Source: Boudabousia tangfeifanii (GTDB lineage: Bacteria > Actinomycetota > Actinomycetes > Actinomycetales > Actinomycetaceae). Taken from it: DNA of 64,000 bases. Location of the stretch: the NCBI RefSeq assembly GCF_001856685.1, contig NZ_CP017812.1, positions 930,001-994,000 on the forward strand. Direction: 5' to 3'. The notes beneath the pieces are model-generated. The model was not told the DNA's origin and did not search any database. It saw nothing but the letters and a program-made list of their open reading frames with translations. Within the stretch, counting starts at the first letter, position 1. Every line of letters begins with the position of its first letter. The translations under genes were made by a program, and so were the position numbers. Shown piece by piece: positions 9,613 through 17,630 of this stretch.

Positions 9613-10089
9613 ATGGGAATGTTAATGCTTGACGATGTCGCTCCCGATTTCACTCTGCCTACTGCAGATGGTCAGGTTTCCCTCGCAGAGTTAAGAGAAA
9701 AGGCTGAAAAGGGAGTAGTTATTTATTTTTACCCAAAGGCAGAAACTCCTGGCTGCACCACTGAAGCATGTGATTTCAGGGATAACCTTGGTCGTCTACG
9801 CCAAGCCGGTTATGAGGTAGTCGGAATTAGCCCAGATAAGCCTGAGGCACTAGAAAAGTTCGCCAAGAATCATGAGCTACCGTTCGTACTTGCTTCAGAT
9901 ACTGCTCACGTGGTGATGGAATCGTATGGCGCCTGGGGGCCGAAGAATAACTATGGGAAGACGGTTATCGGTACTATTCGTTCTACGGTTGTAGTCTTGC
10001 CTGACGGTCGAGTTAAGCTCGCTCTCTATAACGTGAAGGCCAAAGGTCATGTCGATCGACTACTGCGCGAGCTGGAAGTTGGCGTCTAA
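9613..10089 (+). CDS. bcp: Thioredoxin-dependent thiol peroxidase (Bcp/PrxQ)
   Basis: Peroxiredoxin that reduces H2O2 and organic hydroperoxides in the cytosol. At 158 aa it is of typical Bcp length. It has APDFTLP near the start and the peroxidatic Cys in YPKAETPGCTTEACDFRD (about residue 48), with the second Cys five residues later, the atypical two-Cys PrxQ arrangement. GTIRSTVVVLPDGRV near the end is also typical. The RBS GGAG lies 7 nt before ATG 9613. It is monocistronic, between the divergent tRNA-Leu and the convergent HTH gene. Confidence 0.95.
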   Translation: MGMLMLDDVAPDFTLPTADGQVSLAELREKAEKGVVIYFYPKAETPGCTTEACDFRDNLGRLRQAGYEVVGISPDKPEALEKFAKNHELPFVLASDTAHVVMESYGAWGPKNNYGKTVIGTIRSTVVVLPDGRVKLALYNVKAKGHVDRLLRELEVGV

Positions 10090-10146
10090 ATAACTTGGTA
10101 GACAAAACTCCAGCGATTAGTGCTGTGAACTAAAACGGCTAGAGAC

Positions 10147-10188
10147 TTAAGTGGCCGGTAGCACCATCAGGTTCTACCGGCCACTTAA
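10147..10188. terminator. Hairpin between convergent bcp and HTH gene
   Basis: A perfect 14-bp stem (10147-10160 with 10175-10188) closes a 14-nt loop between two converging genes. Neither side has a proper U tract, so termination efficiency is uncertain; a shared bidirectional terminator is the likeliest role. Confidence 0.55.
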
Positions 10189-10197
10189 ATAAAAAGG

Positions 10198-10725
10198 TCA
10201 GGCTTTGCGATTTCGTAAATTTCGGAGGTAAGCAGCTAAAAACTTCTTAGCCGCTAGTTGCAAGGGGGCAATCGGCTCTTCCTTGATTAGCCACTCAGAC
10301 GGTTTCATCCCGTCCAAGTTACTGTTGTCGCGAATAAACCAAGCTGCCACCATCGCTCTGGGGACACGGTCTAGGATCTCTAAACAATCAGAAATGCCAG
10401 CAAGGGGTTTCCGGTCTTCTCGTAGCTGCCAGGTAGGGAAATGCCAAGTACGTCGATTGTCTTGAACCGCAACTACTCGGTGCTGCGAAATTGCCTTATG
10501 GATTGCCTGGCGAGATACTCCCCACCAAGCGGCGATTTCAGAAGTGGAACAAGCTGGACCAATTAAACTATTTGCTTTAGAAGAGGTCTTGAGTGCTGCA
10601 ACTGTAATTCGCGCAGCTTCTTGAATTACTTCTGGTGAAGGATCAACTGGAGGGTAAGCAGCGATTCGATCAGCAATTGCATCGAGTAACTCACGTTCTG
10701 CATCGGTGAGTCGTCGTCTCGCCAT
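10198..10725 (-). CDS. HTH protein with possible Xre/MbcA/ParS-type C-terminal domain
   Basis: A 175-aa protein of unknown function. The middle (about 60-100) has a helix-turn-helix-like stretch, CSTSEIAAWWGVSRQAIHKA, followed by RRTWHFPTWQL, as in excisionase-type DNA binders. The C-terminus, MVAAWFIRDNSNLDGMKPSEWL, resembles the toxin-binding domain of Xre/MbcA/ParS antitoxins, where a W-x-N-x-x-L-x-G-x-x-P-x-E pattern is usual. No RES or ParT toxin gene is adjacent, so an orphan regulator is equally possible. The start at 10725 is chosen because GGAGG lies 4 nt upstream; the ATG five codons earlier has no RBS. It lies next to the tRNA-Lys pair. Confidence 0.6.
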   Translation of the reverse strand: MARRRLTDAERELLDAIADRIAAYPPVDPSPEVIQEAARITVAALKTSSKANSLIGPACSTSEIAAWWGVSRQAIHKAISQHRVVAVQDNRRTWHFPTWQLREDRKPLAGISDCLEILDRVPRAMVAAWFIRDNSNLDGMKPSEWLIKEEPIAPLQLAAKKFLAAYLRNLRNRKA

Positions 10726-10795
10726 TTGTCCTCCGAACATTTGAATTTGGTTAGATAAGAAGTCTAACTGTTTTTGCTAAAAATGGCATAAAAAG

Positions 10796-10868
<73 letters not shown>

Positions 10869-10891
10869 TAGGTAACCTAAAAGTTAGGTCG

Positions 10892-10964
<73 letters not shown>

Positions 10965-11257
10965 TGGTTTTTGCTACGCCCTGCGGCGCAAGCAACACGG
11001 AAACTATACTCATTGCTGACGCTAAAAACAAATTGTAAAGCCGACTTGAGGTGCGCCCCACATTTTTTGAGTTAATTTTCTGTTTTGCGCCCTCACTTTA
11101 GCGCGCAAAGATTCGAGATCTACGTGGTTGTTTAAATATTTGATTTGTTTGACTTAGTGATGAAGAAAAAACGATGTCAGCTATTTAAAAGCTAACTATG
11201 GCTATTTATTGGTAATCGCGCTAGAGTTTTTTTCTAGCATATTTCAAGGAGAAACAA
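10965..11257. other. Intergenic region between tRNA-Lys pair and VKOR gene
   Basis: About 290 nt without a credible gene. It must hold divergent promoters for the tRNA-Lys pair (minus) and the VKOR gene (plus). The half nearest VKOR is AT-rich. A small inverted repeat (GCTAGA/TCTAGC around a T run, about 11220-11239) lies just before the VKOR RBS. No promoter could be assigned with confidence. Confidence 0.5.
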
Positions 11258-12133
11258 GTGAATGAATTCCGAGATCCTAAGGATCCCAAAGCCAGCCAAC
11301 CTGTCGATTCGACTCAGTCGTTGGAGCCAAAAACTTCAGAGACAAGCCGTGAAGCTACCCATTTTGAGGCACCCGTAAATAAGCAGACTACTCCCAGTAG
11401 TGATGGGGCAAGAACTGCAGGGGAGGGCGTTAGCACAAAGCAGCCTGTAGCTGCTAAAAAAGAAACGAAGGACGAAAAGTCCGATGTACTCTCGCAGCTC
11501 TCCGATAAGGAAATCGCTGCCGAATCAGCTAAACGTTGGGCGCCCTCGGAACATGAAGTTGCTGGGGGACTAGATTTCATTCCAGCGATCTTCGCGGTTC
11601 TGCTTTCTTTAGCGGGCCTTGGGGCTTCCCTCAAACTAGTACTTGCTACTTTGGAGCATGCGGCTCACCCAGATCAGGCTCTCGGCTGCGATCTTAGCGC
11701 TTGGATTTCTTGTGGAGCCTCGATGGACTCTTGGCAGTCCCATGTTTTAGGTATGCCAAATGCGATTATTGGGCTAATTGCCTTTAGCGCTCTTTCAGTT
11801 GTGATGGTGCTGCTACTTTCAAAAGTTAAACTTCCAACTTGGTTCTGGGTGGCAATGAGCGTTTGTGCTACCGCAGCTTTGCTCTTCGTTTACTGGTTTG
11901 CCTGGATTAGCGTCTTTACCTTCAAGGCTCTTTGCCCATGGTGCTTGGTAGTTTGGGCGGTAATGCTACCGCTATTTGTCATTATTGTGGGGCGTGCTGC
12001 TCGTGCACAGTTCCCTGGTCTTCGTTGGCTCGGGCGTTCTTTGGTGCGCGATTGGTGGGGTTTCCTAGTCGTGATGTACATTTTGTTGGCCATCATTATT
12101 TTTGCTGGTTTAGGTACCCGCTTATTTGGCTGA
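11258..12133 (+). CDS. VKOR-family membrane oxidoreductase
   Basis: Bacterial vitamin K epoxide reductase homologue (291 aa) that reoxidises a DsbA-like thiol oxidase using quinone. Residues 1-105 are a hydrophilic, Ser/Thr/Glu-rich cytosolic extension. About four to five membrane segments follow. The loop cysteines are in ALGCDLSAWISCG and the active CxxC is in ALCPWCLVVWA. The start is GTG at 11258 with AAGGAG 7 nt upstream. In Actinomyces oris, VKOR partners MdbA for disulfide formation in surface proteins; no DsbA-like gene is in this window. Secreted Cys-containing proteins such as the LRR protein at 53614 could be clients (inference). Confidence 0.9.
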   Translation: MNEFRDPKDPKASQPVDSTQSLEPKTSETSREATHFEAPVNKQTTPSSDGARTAGEGVSTKQPVAAKKETKDEKSDVLSQLSDKEIAAESAKRWAPSEHEVAGGLDFIPAIFAVLLSLAGLGASLKLVLATLEHAAHPDQALGCDLSAWISCGASMDSWQSHVLGMPNAIIGLIAFSALSVVMVLLLSKVKLPTWFWVAMSVCATAALLFVYWFAWISVFTFKALCPWCLVVWAVMLPLFVIIVGRAARAQFPGLRWLGRSLVRDWWGFLVVMYILLAIIIFAGLGTRLFG

Positions 12134-12141
12134 CTTTTGCT

Positions 12142-12187
12142 AATAGTTTGGGCTGGTCGAGGACGTCCTCGACCAGCCCAAACTATT
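12142..12187. terminator. Bidirectional terminator, perfect 46-nt palindrome
   Basis: A 23-bp perfect inverted repeat with no unpaired centre (12142-12164 with 12165-12187) lies between the convergent VKOR and HIT genes. Short T-rich flanks occur on the plus side. It is most simply a shared terminator. Confidence 0.75.
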
Positions 12188-12196
12188 TACCGTCGA

Positions 12197-12640
12197 TTAG
12201 CCCAGAAGTTGTTCGGCTTGTGTCACCTCAGTTTCGTACCCTGCGACGCGTAGTGCGGCACGAAGCTCGGTAGCCTTTTTCGCTAGCTCTTCGGGGGAGG
12301 GATTGGTGCGAGAAGGATCTGGGATTAGGTCCTTCTCACTGTTGATGGGCACCAAATGAAGATGAGTATGAGGTACTCCGTATCCCATAATCATTAGCCC
12401 TACTCGAGTGCAGTCAAAAGTTGAGGCCATGACTTTGGCGATTTTTTGACTGGTTTGGAACGCCGTGGCCGCAAGCTGGGGCTCCACATCGTAGAAGTGG
12501 TCGACAGGTTTGCGTGGAATTACCATCACATGTCCTGGTTGAACCGGGGCAATATCCATGATTGCAACGCAATCATCGTCAGCCCAAACAAAGTTTCCTG
12601 GAATCTCACCAGCAATAATTTTTTCAAAAATAGTACTCAT
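12197..12640 (-). CDS. HIT-family nucleotide hydrolase/transferase
   Basis: A 147-aa histidine-triad protein, related to Hint/HinT enzymes that hydrolyse AMP-lysine or other nucleoside phosphoramidates. It begins STIFEKIIAGEIPG and contains DIAPVQPGHVMVIPRKPV. The triad reads GYGVPHTHLHLVP at about 95-107, with three alternating histidines. I start at ATG 12640, where HIT homologues begin, rather than 90 nt upstream; the RBS is weak. It is divergent from leuS and convergent with VKOR. The physiological substrate cannot be told from sequence. Confidence 0.9.
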   Translation of the reverse strand: MSTIFEKIIAGEIPGNFVWADDDCVAIMDIAPVQPGHVMVIPRKPVDHFYDVEPQLAATAFQTSQKIAKVMASTFDCTRVGLMIMGYGVPHTHLHLVPINSEKDLIPDPSRTNPSPEELAKKATELRAALRVAGYETEVTQAEQLLG

Positions 12641-12783
12641 ACCACTATTGTGGGGCTTAAAGCATGATTTTTCCTGATTCGCGAGTAGCCAAACGAAGCT
12701 TTCCCCAAATCGACCGAGGAGATGCGTCAAAAGTGTCGGTACTGCGCTAAACTACTAGGCGAATCGTTTAGTGTTGGAGAAGA

Positions 12784-15654
12784 ATGACTATGGATACCAC
12801 TCAGAATCCCGTTCCTTACCGTTATGACGCTGCTCGTGCGGCAGAAATTGAAGCCAAATGGCAAGCAAAATGGGAAGAACTTGGCAGTTTTAATGCTGAT
12901 AATCCGGTCGGTGATTTGGCCGGGCCAGGAGCGGAAAAAGAGCGTTTCTTCTTGCTAGACATGTTCCCTTACCCCTCGGGTAAAGGTTTGCACGTCGGAC
13001 ACCCCCTCGGTTACATCGCTACTGACGTAGTAGGCCGTTACCAGCGCATGGCTGGAAAAAACGTGCTTCACACAATGTCCTACGACGCTTTCGGCTTGCC
13101 GGCAGAGCAATATGCCGTACAAACAGGGCAGCACCCACAGATTACGACCGAACAAAACATTGCGAATATGGAGCGCCAGCTAAAGCGCATTGGCCTTGGT
13201 CATGATCGTCGTCGTACCTTCTCTACGACCGATACTGAATACGTAAAGTGGACCCAATGGGTCTTCCTACAAGTTTATAACGCCTGGTATGACCCACAGG
13301 CCCCTGCCCGTAGCGGTAAGGGCACTGGTCGCGCTCGCCCCATTAGCGAACTCGTTGAGCTGTTCGAAAAGGGTGAAAAACAGCTGCCAGATAATCGTAA
13401 ATGGGCAGACCTATCGGATAAAGAAAAAGCCGACGTGCTTGCTGAATACCGGCTCGCCTACAACACTTACGCTCGAGTCAACTGGTGCCCTGGGCTAGGA
13501 ACCGTCCTCGCCAATGAGGAAGTTACCAATGAAGGACGCTCCGAGCGTGGAAACTACCCAGTTTTCCCAGCTAAGTTGCGCCAGTGGATGATGCGTATCA
13601 CCGACTACGCAGATCGTTTGATCGAAGACTTGGACTTGCTCGATTGGCCAGAAAAAGTTTCCTCAATGCAGCGTAACTGGATTGGGCGTTCACAGGGTGC
13701 CAATGTTAAGTTCACCGTTGGGGATGCCAAGCTCGAGGTTTACACCACCCGACCCGACACTCTCTTTGGCGCCACTTTCACCGTAGTGGCCCCAGAGCAT
13801 GACCTGATTGCCGACCTAGAATCGCTTCCTGCTCAGTGGCCAGAAGGAACTAAAGCAGCCTGGACTGGCGATTTCGCCTCTCCACGAGAAGCCGTTGAAG
13901 CTTACCAAAAGCAAGCTGCCGCGAAATCCGAACTTGATCGTAAAGCTGACGATAAGGAAAAGACTGGGGTCTTCACTGGTCTGTTTGCCACCAACCCGAT
14001 CACTGGCACCGAGATTCCTGTGTTCACCGGTGATTACGTCATGATGGGCTACGGGACCGGCGCCATTATGGCGGTGCCCGCGCATGATCAGCGTGACTTC
14101 GATTTCGCAACGAAGTACGACATTGACGTTATCTACACCATCGAAGTACCGGCAGATTTCGATCGCCAAACCGCGTGGATGGAAGACGGCCTGGTAATCA
14201 ACTCCGCTAACGACAAGATCGATCTAAACGGACTAGACAAAGCAGCAGCTAAGGCCAAGATGATCGAATTTATCGAGGCCGAAAACCTCGGTGAGGGAGC
14301 CACCACCTATCGTTTGCGTGACTGGTTGTTCTCGCGTCAGCGCTACTGGGGTGAACCATTCCCCATTGTTTACGACGAAAATGGGCAGGCACATGCACTA
14401 CCAGAATCGATGTTGCCGGTAGAACTTCCTCCCATGGAAGACTTCAAACCACGCGCTTTTGACCCAGAAGATGCCAATACTGAACCAGAAGCTCCCTTGG
14501 GGCGGGTCCAGGATTGGGTCAAGGTTGAACTCGACCTCGGCGATGGGGTAAAGACTTACACCCGCGACACCAATACCATGCCGCAATGGGCTGGCTCCTG
14601 CTGGTACGAACTACGGTACGCAGATCCACACAATCAAGAGCAATTCATTGATCCTGAAAATGAAGCCTACTGGTTGGGGGCCAAGACCCCCGGCGGTGGC
14701 GGCGGCGCCGACCTTTACGTCGGTGGGGTAGAGCACGCCGTCTTGCACTTGCTATACGCTCGCTTCTGGCACAAGGTTCTCTTCGACCTCGGTCACCTTC
14801 AAAGTGCGGAACCTTTCCACAAACTCTTCAACCAGGGCTACGTACAGGCTTATGCCTACACTGATAGTCGCGGACAATACGTCCCAGCTGACGAAGTAGA
14901 AGGCGACGAGCAAACCGGTTTCACTTGGCAAGACCAGCCGGTAAACCGCGAATATGGCAAGATGGGCAAGTCGCTTAAGAATATGGTGACCCCAGATGAA
15001 ATGTGCGACGAGTTCGGTGCCGATACCTTCCGCGTCTACGAAATGAGCATGGGGCCACTAGATATGTCGCGTCCTTGGGAGACTCGAGCTGCAGTTGGTT
15101 CGTTGCGCTTCCTTCAGCGTTTGTGGCGAAATGTGCGCGATGAACAAAGTGGTGAACTCACTGTCACCGATACCAAGATGGACGACAAGACTGCTCGGCT
15201 AGTAGCTCGTACCATTGCTGAAGTGACCGAAGAGTATGACAATATGCGAGTCAACACCGCAATTGCCAAGATGATTGTGCTCAATAATCACCTCACTTCA
15301 CTCGAGCAAGTGCCTCGTGAAGCGGTTGAACCTCTAGTGCTCATGGCAGCACCAGTCGCGCCACACGTGGCAGAAGAACTCTGGGAGGTGCTTGGACATG
15401 AAGAATCTTTGGTCCACCACCCATTCCCAGTGGTCACCAACCCGGAACTGCTTAAGGCCGAGGCCGTTACCTGTGTCGTACAGATCAACGGTAAGGTAAA
15501 GAGTCGACTGGAAGTTGATCCAGAGATCTCGGCAGAGGACCTAGAAGCCGCAGCTAAAGCTGATCCCTCCGTGGTGAAAGCAATCGGAGACTCGCAAGTG
15601 TTGAAAACCATTGTTAGAGCTCCCCGAATCGTCAATATTGTTATCAAGAAATGA
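12784..15654 (+). CDS. leuS: Leucyl-tRNA synthetase
   Basis: Class Ia synthetase of 956 aa charging tRNA-Leu. The HIGH-type motif is in YPSGKGLHVGHPLGY (about 60-75). The CP1 editing domain (about 270-480) includes TTRPDTLFGATF and YGTGAIMAVPAHDQRDF. GSCWYELRY precedes the KMSKS loop, here KMGKSLKNMV (about 720). The anticodon-binding and C-terminal domains follow, ending in APRIVNIVIKK. RBS GGAG lies just before ATG 12784. Nine nt separate it from the epimerase gene, so they are probably cotranscribed. No T-box is visible upstream. Confidence 0.97.
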   Translation: MTMDTTQNPVPYRYDAARAAEIEAKWQAKWEELGSFNADNPVGDLAGPGAEKERFFLLDMFPYPSGKGLHVGHPLGYIATDVVGRYQRMAGKNVLHTMSYDAFGLPAEQYAVQTGQHPQITTEQNIANMERQLKRIGLGHDRRRTFSTTDTEYVKWTQWVFLQVYNAWYDPQAPARSGKGTGRARPISELVELFEKGEKQLPDNRKWADLSDKEKADVLAEYRLAYNTYARVNWCPGLGTVLANEEVTNEGRSERGNYPVFPAKLRQWMMRITDYADRLIEDLDLLDWPEKVSSMQRNWIGRSQGANVKFTVGDAKLEVYTTRPDTLFGATFTVVAPEHDLIADLESLPAQWPEGTKAAWTGDFASPREAVEAYQKQAAAKSELDRKADDKEKTGVFTGLFATNPITGTEIPVFTGDYVMMGYGTGAIMAVPAHDQRDFDFATKYDIDVIYTIEVPADFDRQTAWMEDGLVINSANDKIDLNGLDKAAAKAKMIEFIEAENLGEGATTYRLRDWLFSRQRYWGEPFPIVYDENGQAHALPESMLPVELPPMEDFKPRAFDPEDANTEPEAPLGRVQDWVKVELDLGDGVKTYTRDTNTMPQWAGSCWYELRYADPHNQEQFIDPENEAYWLGAKTPGGGGGADLYVGGVEHAVLHLLYARFWHKVLFDLGHLQSAEPFHKLFNQGYVQAYAYTDSRGQYVPADEVEGDEQTGFTWQDQPVNREYGKMGKSLKNMVTPDEMCDEFGADTFRVYEMSMGPLDMSRPWETRAAVGSLRFLQRLWRNVRDEQSGELTVTDTKMDDKTARLVARTIAEVTEEYDNMRVNTAIAKMIVLNNHLTSLEQVPREAVEPLVLMAAPVAPHVAEELWEVLGHEESLVHHPFPVVTNPELLKAEAVTCVVQINGKVKSRLEVDPEISAEDLEAAAKADPSVVKAIGDSQVLKTIVRAPRIVNIVIKK

Positions 15655-15663
15655 GGCATCCTA

Positions 15664-16611
15664 ATGGGAATGCATAGTTCTTCTTTCGCCCCCTCCATCG
15701 TGGACTGGGAAATTGCCAGCGATGATTTTCACGCTGCTGGAACCACCCGTGGAGGCATCCTAACTAGCTGGTATCGGATTGAAAATGGCGAGCGCGTTGA
15801 CTTACTTGACGGGTATCAAAATCAGAATGAGCTACTTGCTAAGGACGGCTTCCGCTCGGGCGTTTTGGCTCCTTGGTCTAACCGTATTCGCCAGGCTACC
15901 TACACTTGGGACGGCGAAACTTACGACCTCGGACCAAGCGAAAACGGGATCCGTGAAGCTCTTCATGGGTTGGTAGCCGACCACGGCTTTAAAATCGTGG
16001 AATTGGAAGCTGACACTGTGCTACTCGAAACGGAAGTGCTGCCCCAAGAAAGCTATCCTTTCCACTTGCAGTTGCAGGTTCGCTACACTTTGGCTGGGCC
16101 AGAACTAAAGGTTGAGTTTGACTGCACGAACCTGGGAGAAAAAGACGCTCCGGTTGGACTTGGCTGGCACCCGTACTTCTTCCACCCAGAAACTGACTGG
16201 CAGGTTGTCTTACCAGCACAAGCGCAGATTTTGACCGACGACAAGATGATTCCGTTGGCCGGGCCAGATGCCTTCGACCCATTGCTGGGGGAAGTTGTTT
16301 TGTCTGCGCCAACTGGTACCGATGACGGCTTCACTGATCTAACTGGTCAGAGCGCTTACTTGGTGAACCCAGATTACCGTCTTCGTTTTGATTACCACGG
16401 TCTTCGCAGTGGTAATGGCGTCGGTATCTTCCATGTTTATACCGGTGATCATGTGAAGAATCGTACCGCCCAATCGGTGGCTATTGAGCCTTGTGAATTC
16501 ATGACTGACGCCTTCAACCGTAGTGAATGTGCAGAATATGTCAGACTTTCGCCGCAAGAGACGAAAGCCTACTCGACTAGCGTTACTTGGTTGCCGGCGC
16601 TTGGTGAATAA
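15664..16611 (+). CDS. Aldose 1-epimerase family protein
   Basis: Galactose mutarotase-like enzyme (315 aa) interconverting alpha and beta anomers of aldoses. Visible motifs are LAPWSNRI near 65, the first His in REALHGLVADHGF (about 100), the second in GLGWHPYFF (about 165), and the general-base Glu region in SVAIEPCEFMTDAFN (about 280). This matches the mutarotase superfold; the sugar specificity is not evident. RBS GAGG is 7 nt before ATG. The gene overlaps the following YdcF-like gene by a few bases and probably belongs to the leuS transcript. Confidence 0.88.
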   Translation: MGMHSSSFAPSIVDWEIASDDFHAAGTTRGGILTSWYRIENGERVDLLDGYQNQNELLAKDGFRSGVLAPWSNRIRQATYTWDGETYDLGPSENGIREALHGLVADHGFKIVELEADTVLLETEVLPQESYPFHLQLQVRYTLAGPELKVEFDCTNLGEKDAPVGLGWHPYFFHPETDWQVVLPAQAQILTDDKMIPLAGPDAFDPLLGEVVLSAPTGTDDGFTDLTGQSAYLVNPDYRLRFDYHGLRSGNGVGIFHVYTGDHVKNRTAQSVAIEPCEFMTDAFNRSECAEYVRLSPQETKAYSTSVTWLPALGE

Positions 16612-17308
16612 CCCGGAAAATTATCCAGATTTGATCCCACCAGCCTCGCAAGAATCAAAAGATTCTCGGCGAGGCTGGTGGCGTTATCCTATGCTCGCAA
16701 TAGCCGTATTTCTTTCGGCGACGATTGGATTTTGTGTCAGTTCATTGACAGTGGCTTATTCTTACCCTGATTCTCGTGGGTCGGTGGCTCCTAAGACTTG
16801 CGAAGATGGTACGGCTATTTCAGACATTGTGGTGTTGGGCGCAGCCGTTTATCGTCCAGGGGAACCTAGTCGGATTCTTCGGCAGCGTTTGGATACGGCG
16901 ATCGCATTGTGGAAAAAACGTCCAGATGCTCGTTTGATTATGAGCGGGGATGCTACTTGGGACCATGCAAACGAGCCGAAAGTGATGCGCGATTATGCGA
17001 TCAGTAAGGGCGTTCCGAGGAAAAAAGTGTTTCAAGATCCTGAAGGGTACTCCACCTCGGAAACTTTAAGAAATGTAGCGCGAGATTTTAACAGTCGATG
17101 TTTAGTCATCGTCACGAATCAGTTCCACGTGCCGAGGGCGGTCTGGCTTGGACGGTCCTATCATTTGGAAACTTATGGGGTTTATCCTAAGCCGGAGTTA
17201 CCGCTTCCGGGGGCAAAGAAACGTCAGGTACGTGAGTTTATGGCCCGGGCTAAAGATTTTTGGCTGGGCTGGGGATACTGGTTTCAGTCTTTCGTTACCT
17301 ATGGCTAG
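16604..17308 (+). CDS. YdcF/SanA-like membrane protein (DUF218)
   Basis: A 234-aa protein with a short cytosolic N-terminus, one membrane helix (about 30-52, PMLAIAVFLSATIGFCVSSL) and an extracytoplasmic DUF218 domain. The domain is recognisable from DIVVLGAAVYRPGEPSRILRQRLDTA, ARLIMSGD, VFQDPEGYSTSETLRN, and IVTNQFHVPRAVWLGR. SanA-like proteins affect envelope permeability in E. coli, but no biochemical role is settled. I start at GTG 16604, which overlaps the epimerase stop. A longer frame starts at 16523, but it would overlap the epimerase by about 90 nt. Confidence 0.82.
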   Translation: MNNPENYPDLIPPASQESKDSRRGWWRYPMLAIAVFLSATIGFCVSSLTVAYSYPDSRGSVAPKTCEDGTAISDIVVLGAAVYRPGEPSRILRQRLDTAIALWKKRPDARLIMSGDATWDHANEPKVMRDYAISKGVPRKKVFQDPEGYSTSETLRNVARDFNSRCLVIVTNQFHVPRAVWLGRSYHLETYGVYPKPELPLPGAKKRQVREFMARAKDFWLGWGYWFQSFVTYG

Positions 17309-17430
17309 AGACTATTTTTCTAATTTGAAAAGTTTCGGTAGGTAATGAGCGGCATTAGTAGTGAGGAATTTTACTTGCACTAGTGTGCTGTTAGGGTTGA
17401 CTAGTCACTAGTTATCGTTAGACTTATTAG

Positions 17431-17630
17431 TGCTATGATCCGGCTTGCTTCGCAAGGTATCACCGGGGAGCTTCCGGAAGAACAAACTTAGGTTTTAGTA
17501 GAACCGGACGGGTAAGCCCGAAATAGCAGTATTGAGCGGCAATGCTAGACATTGCAAGCGGGGTGGTACCGCGCCAAACACGACAGTGTTTGTCGTCCTC
17601 GGTCAGTTTAAGTACGACAAGGACCGGTTA
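17431..17630 (+). promoter_or_regulatory. T-box riboswitch controlling ileS
   Basis: The T-box core GGGTGGTACCGCG is at 17561-17573, preceded by a helix GCAATG/CATTGC. A Stem I region closed by TGCTA (17431-17435) and TAGCA (17524-17528) holds candidate Ile specifiers ATC at 17459-17461 (followed by A) or 17438-17440. There is no terminator, so control should be translational, as in other actinobacterial ileS T-boxes. TGTCGT (17591-17596) can pair with either ACGACA at 17580-17585 or ACGACA at 17614-17619. The second pairing extends to A17620 and covers the start of the AAGGA RBS (17619-17623). Confidence 0.93.

Noticed and set aside
10147..10188. Hairpin as a small RNA gene
   Set aside because: It lies between two convergent genes without promoter signals; a shared terminator explains it.
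17532..17630. N-terminal extension of IleS
   Set aside because: The sequence is the T-box core and expression platform; the RBS and homologous N-terminus place the start at 17631.
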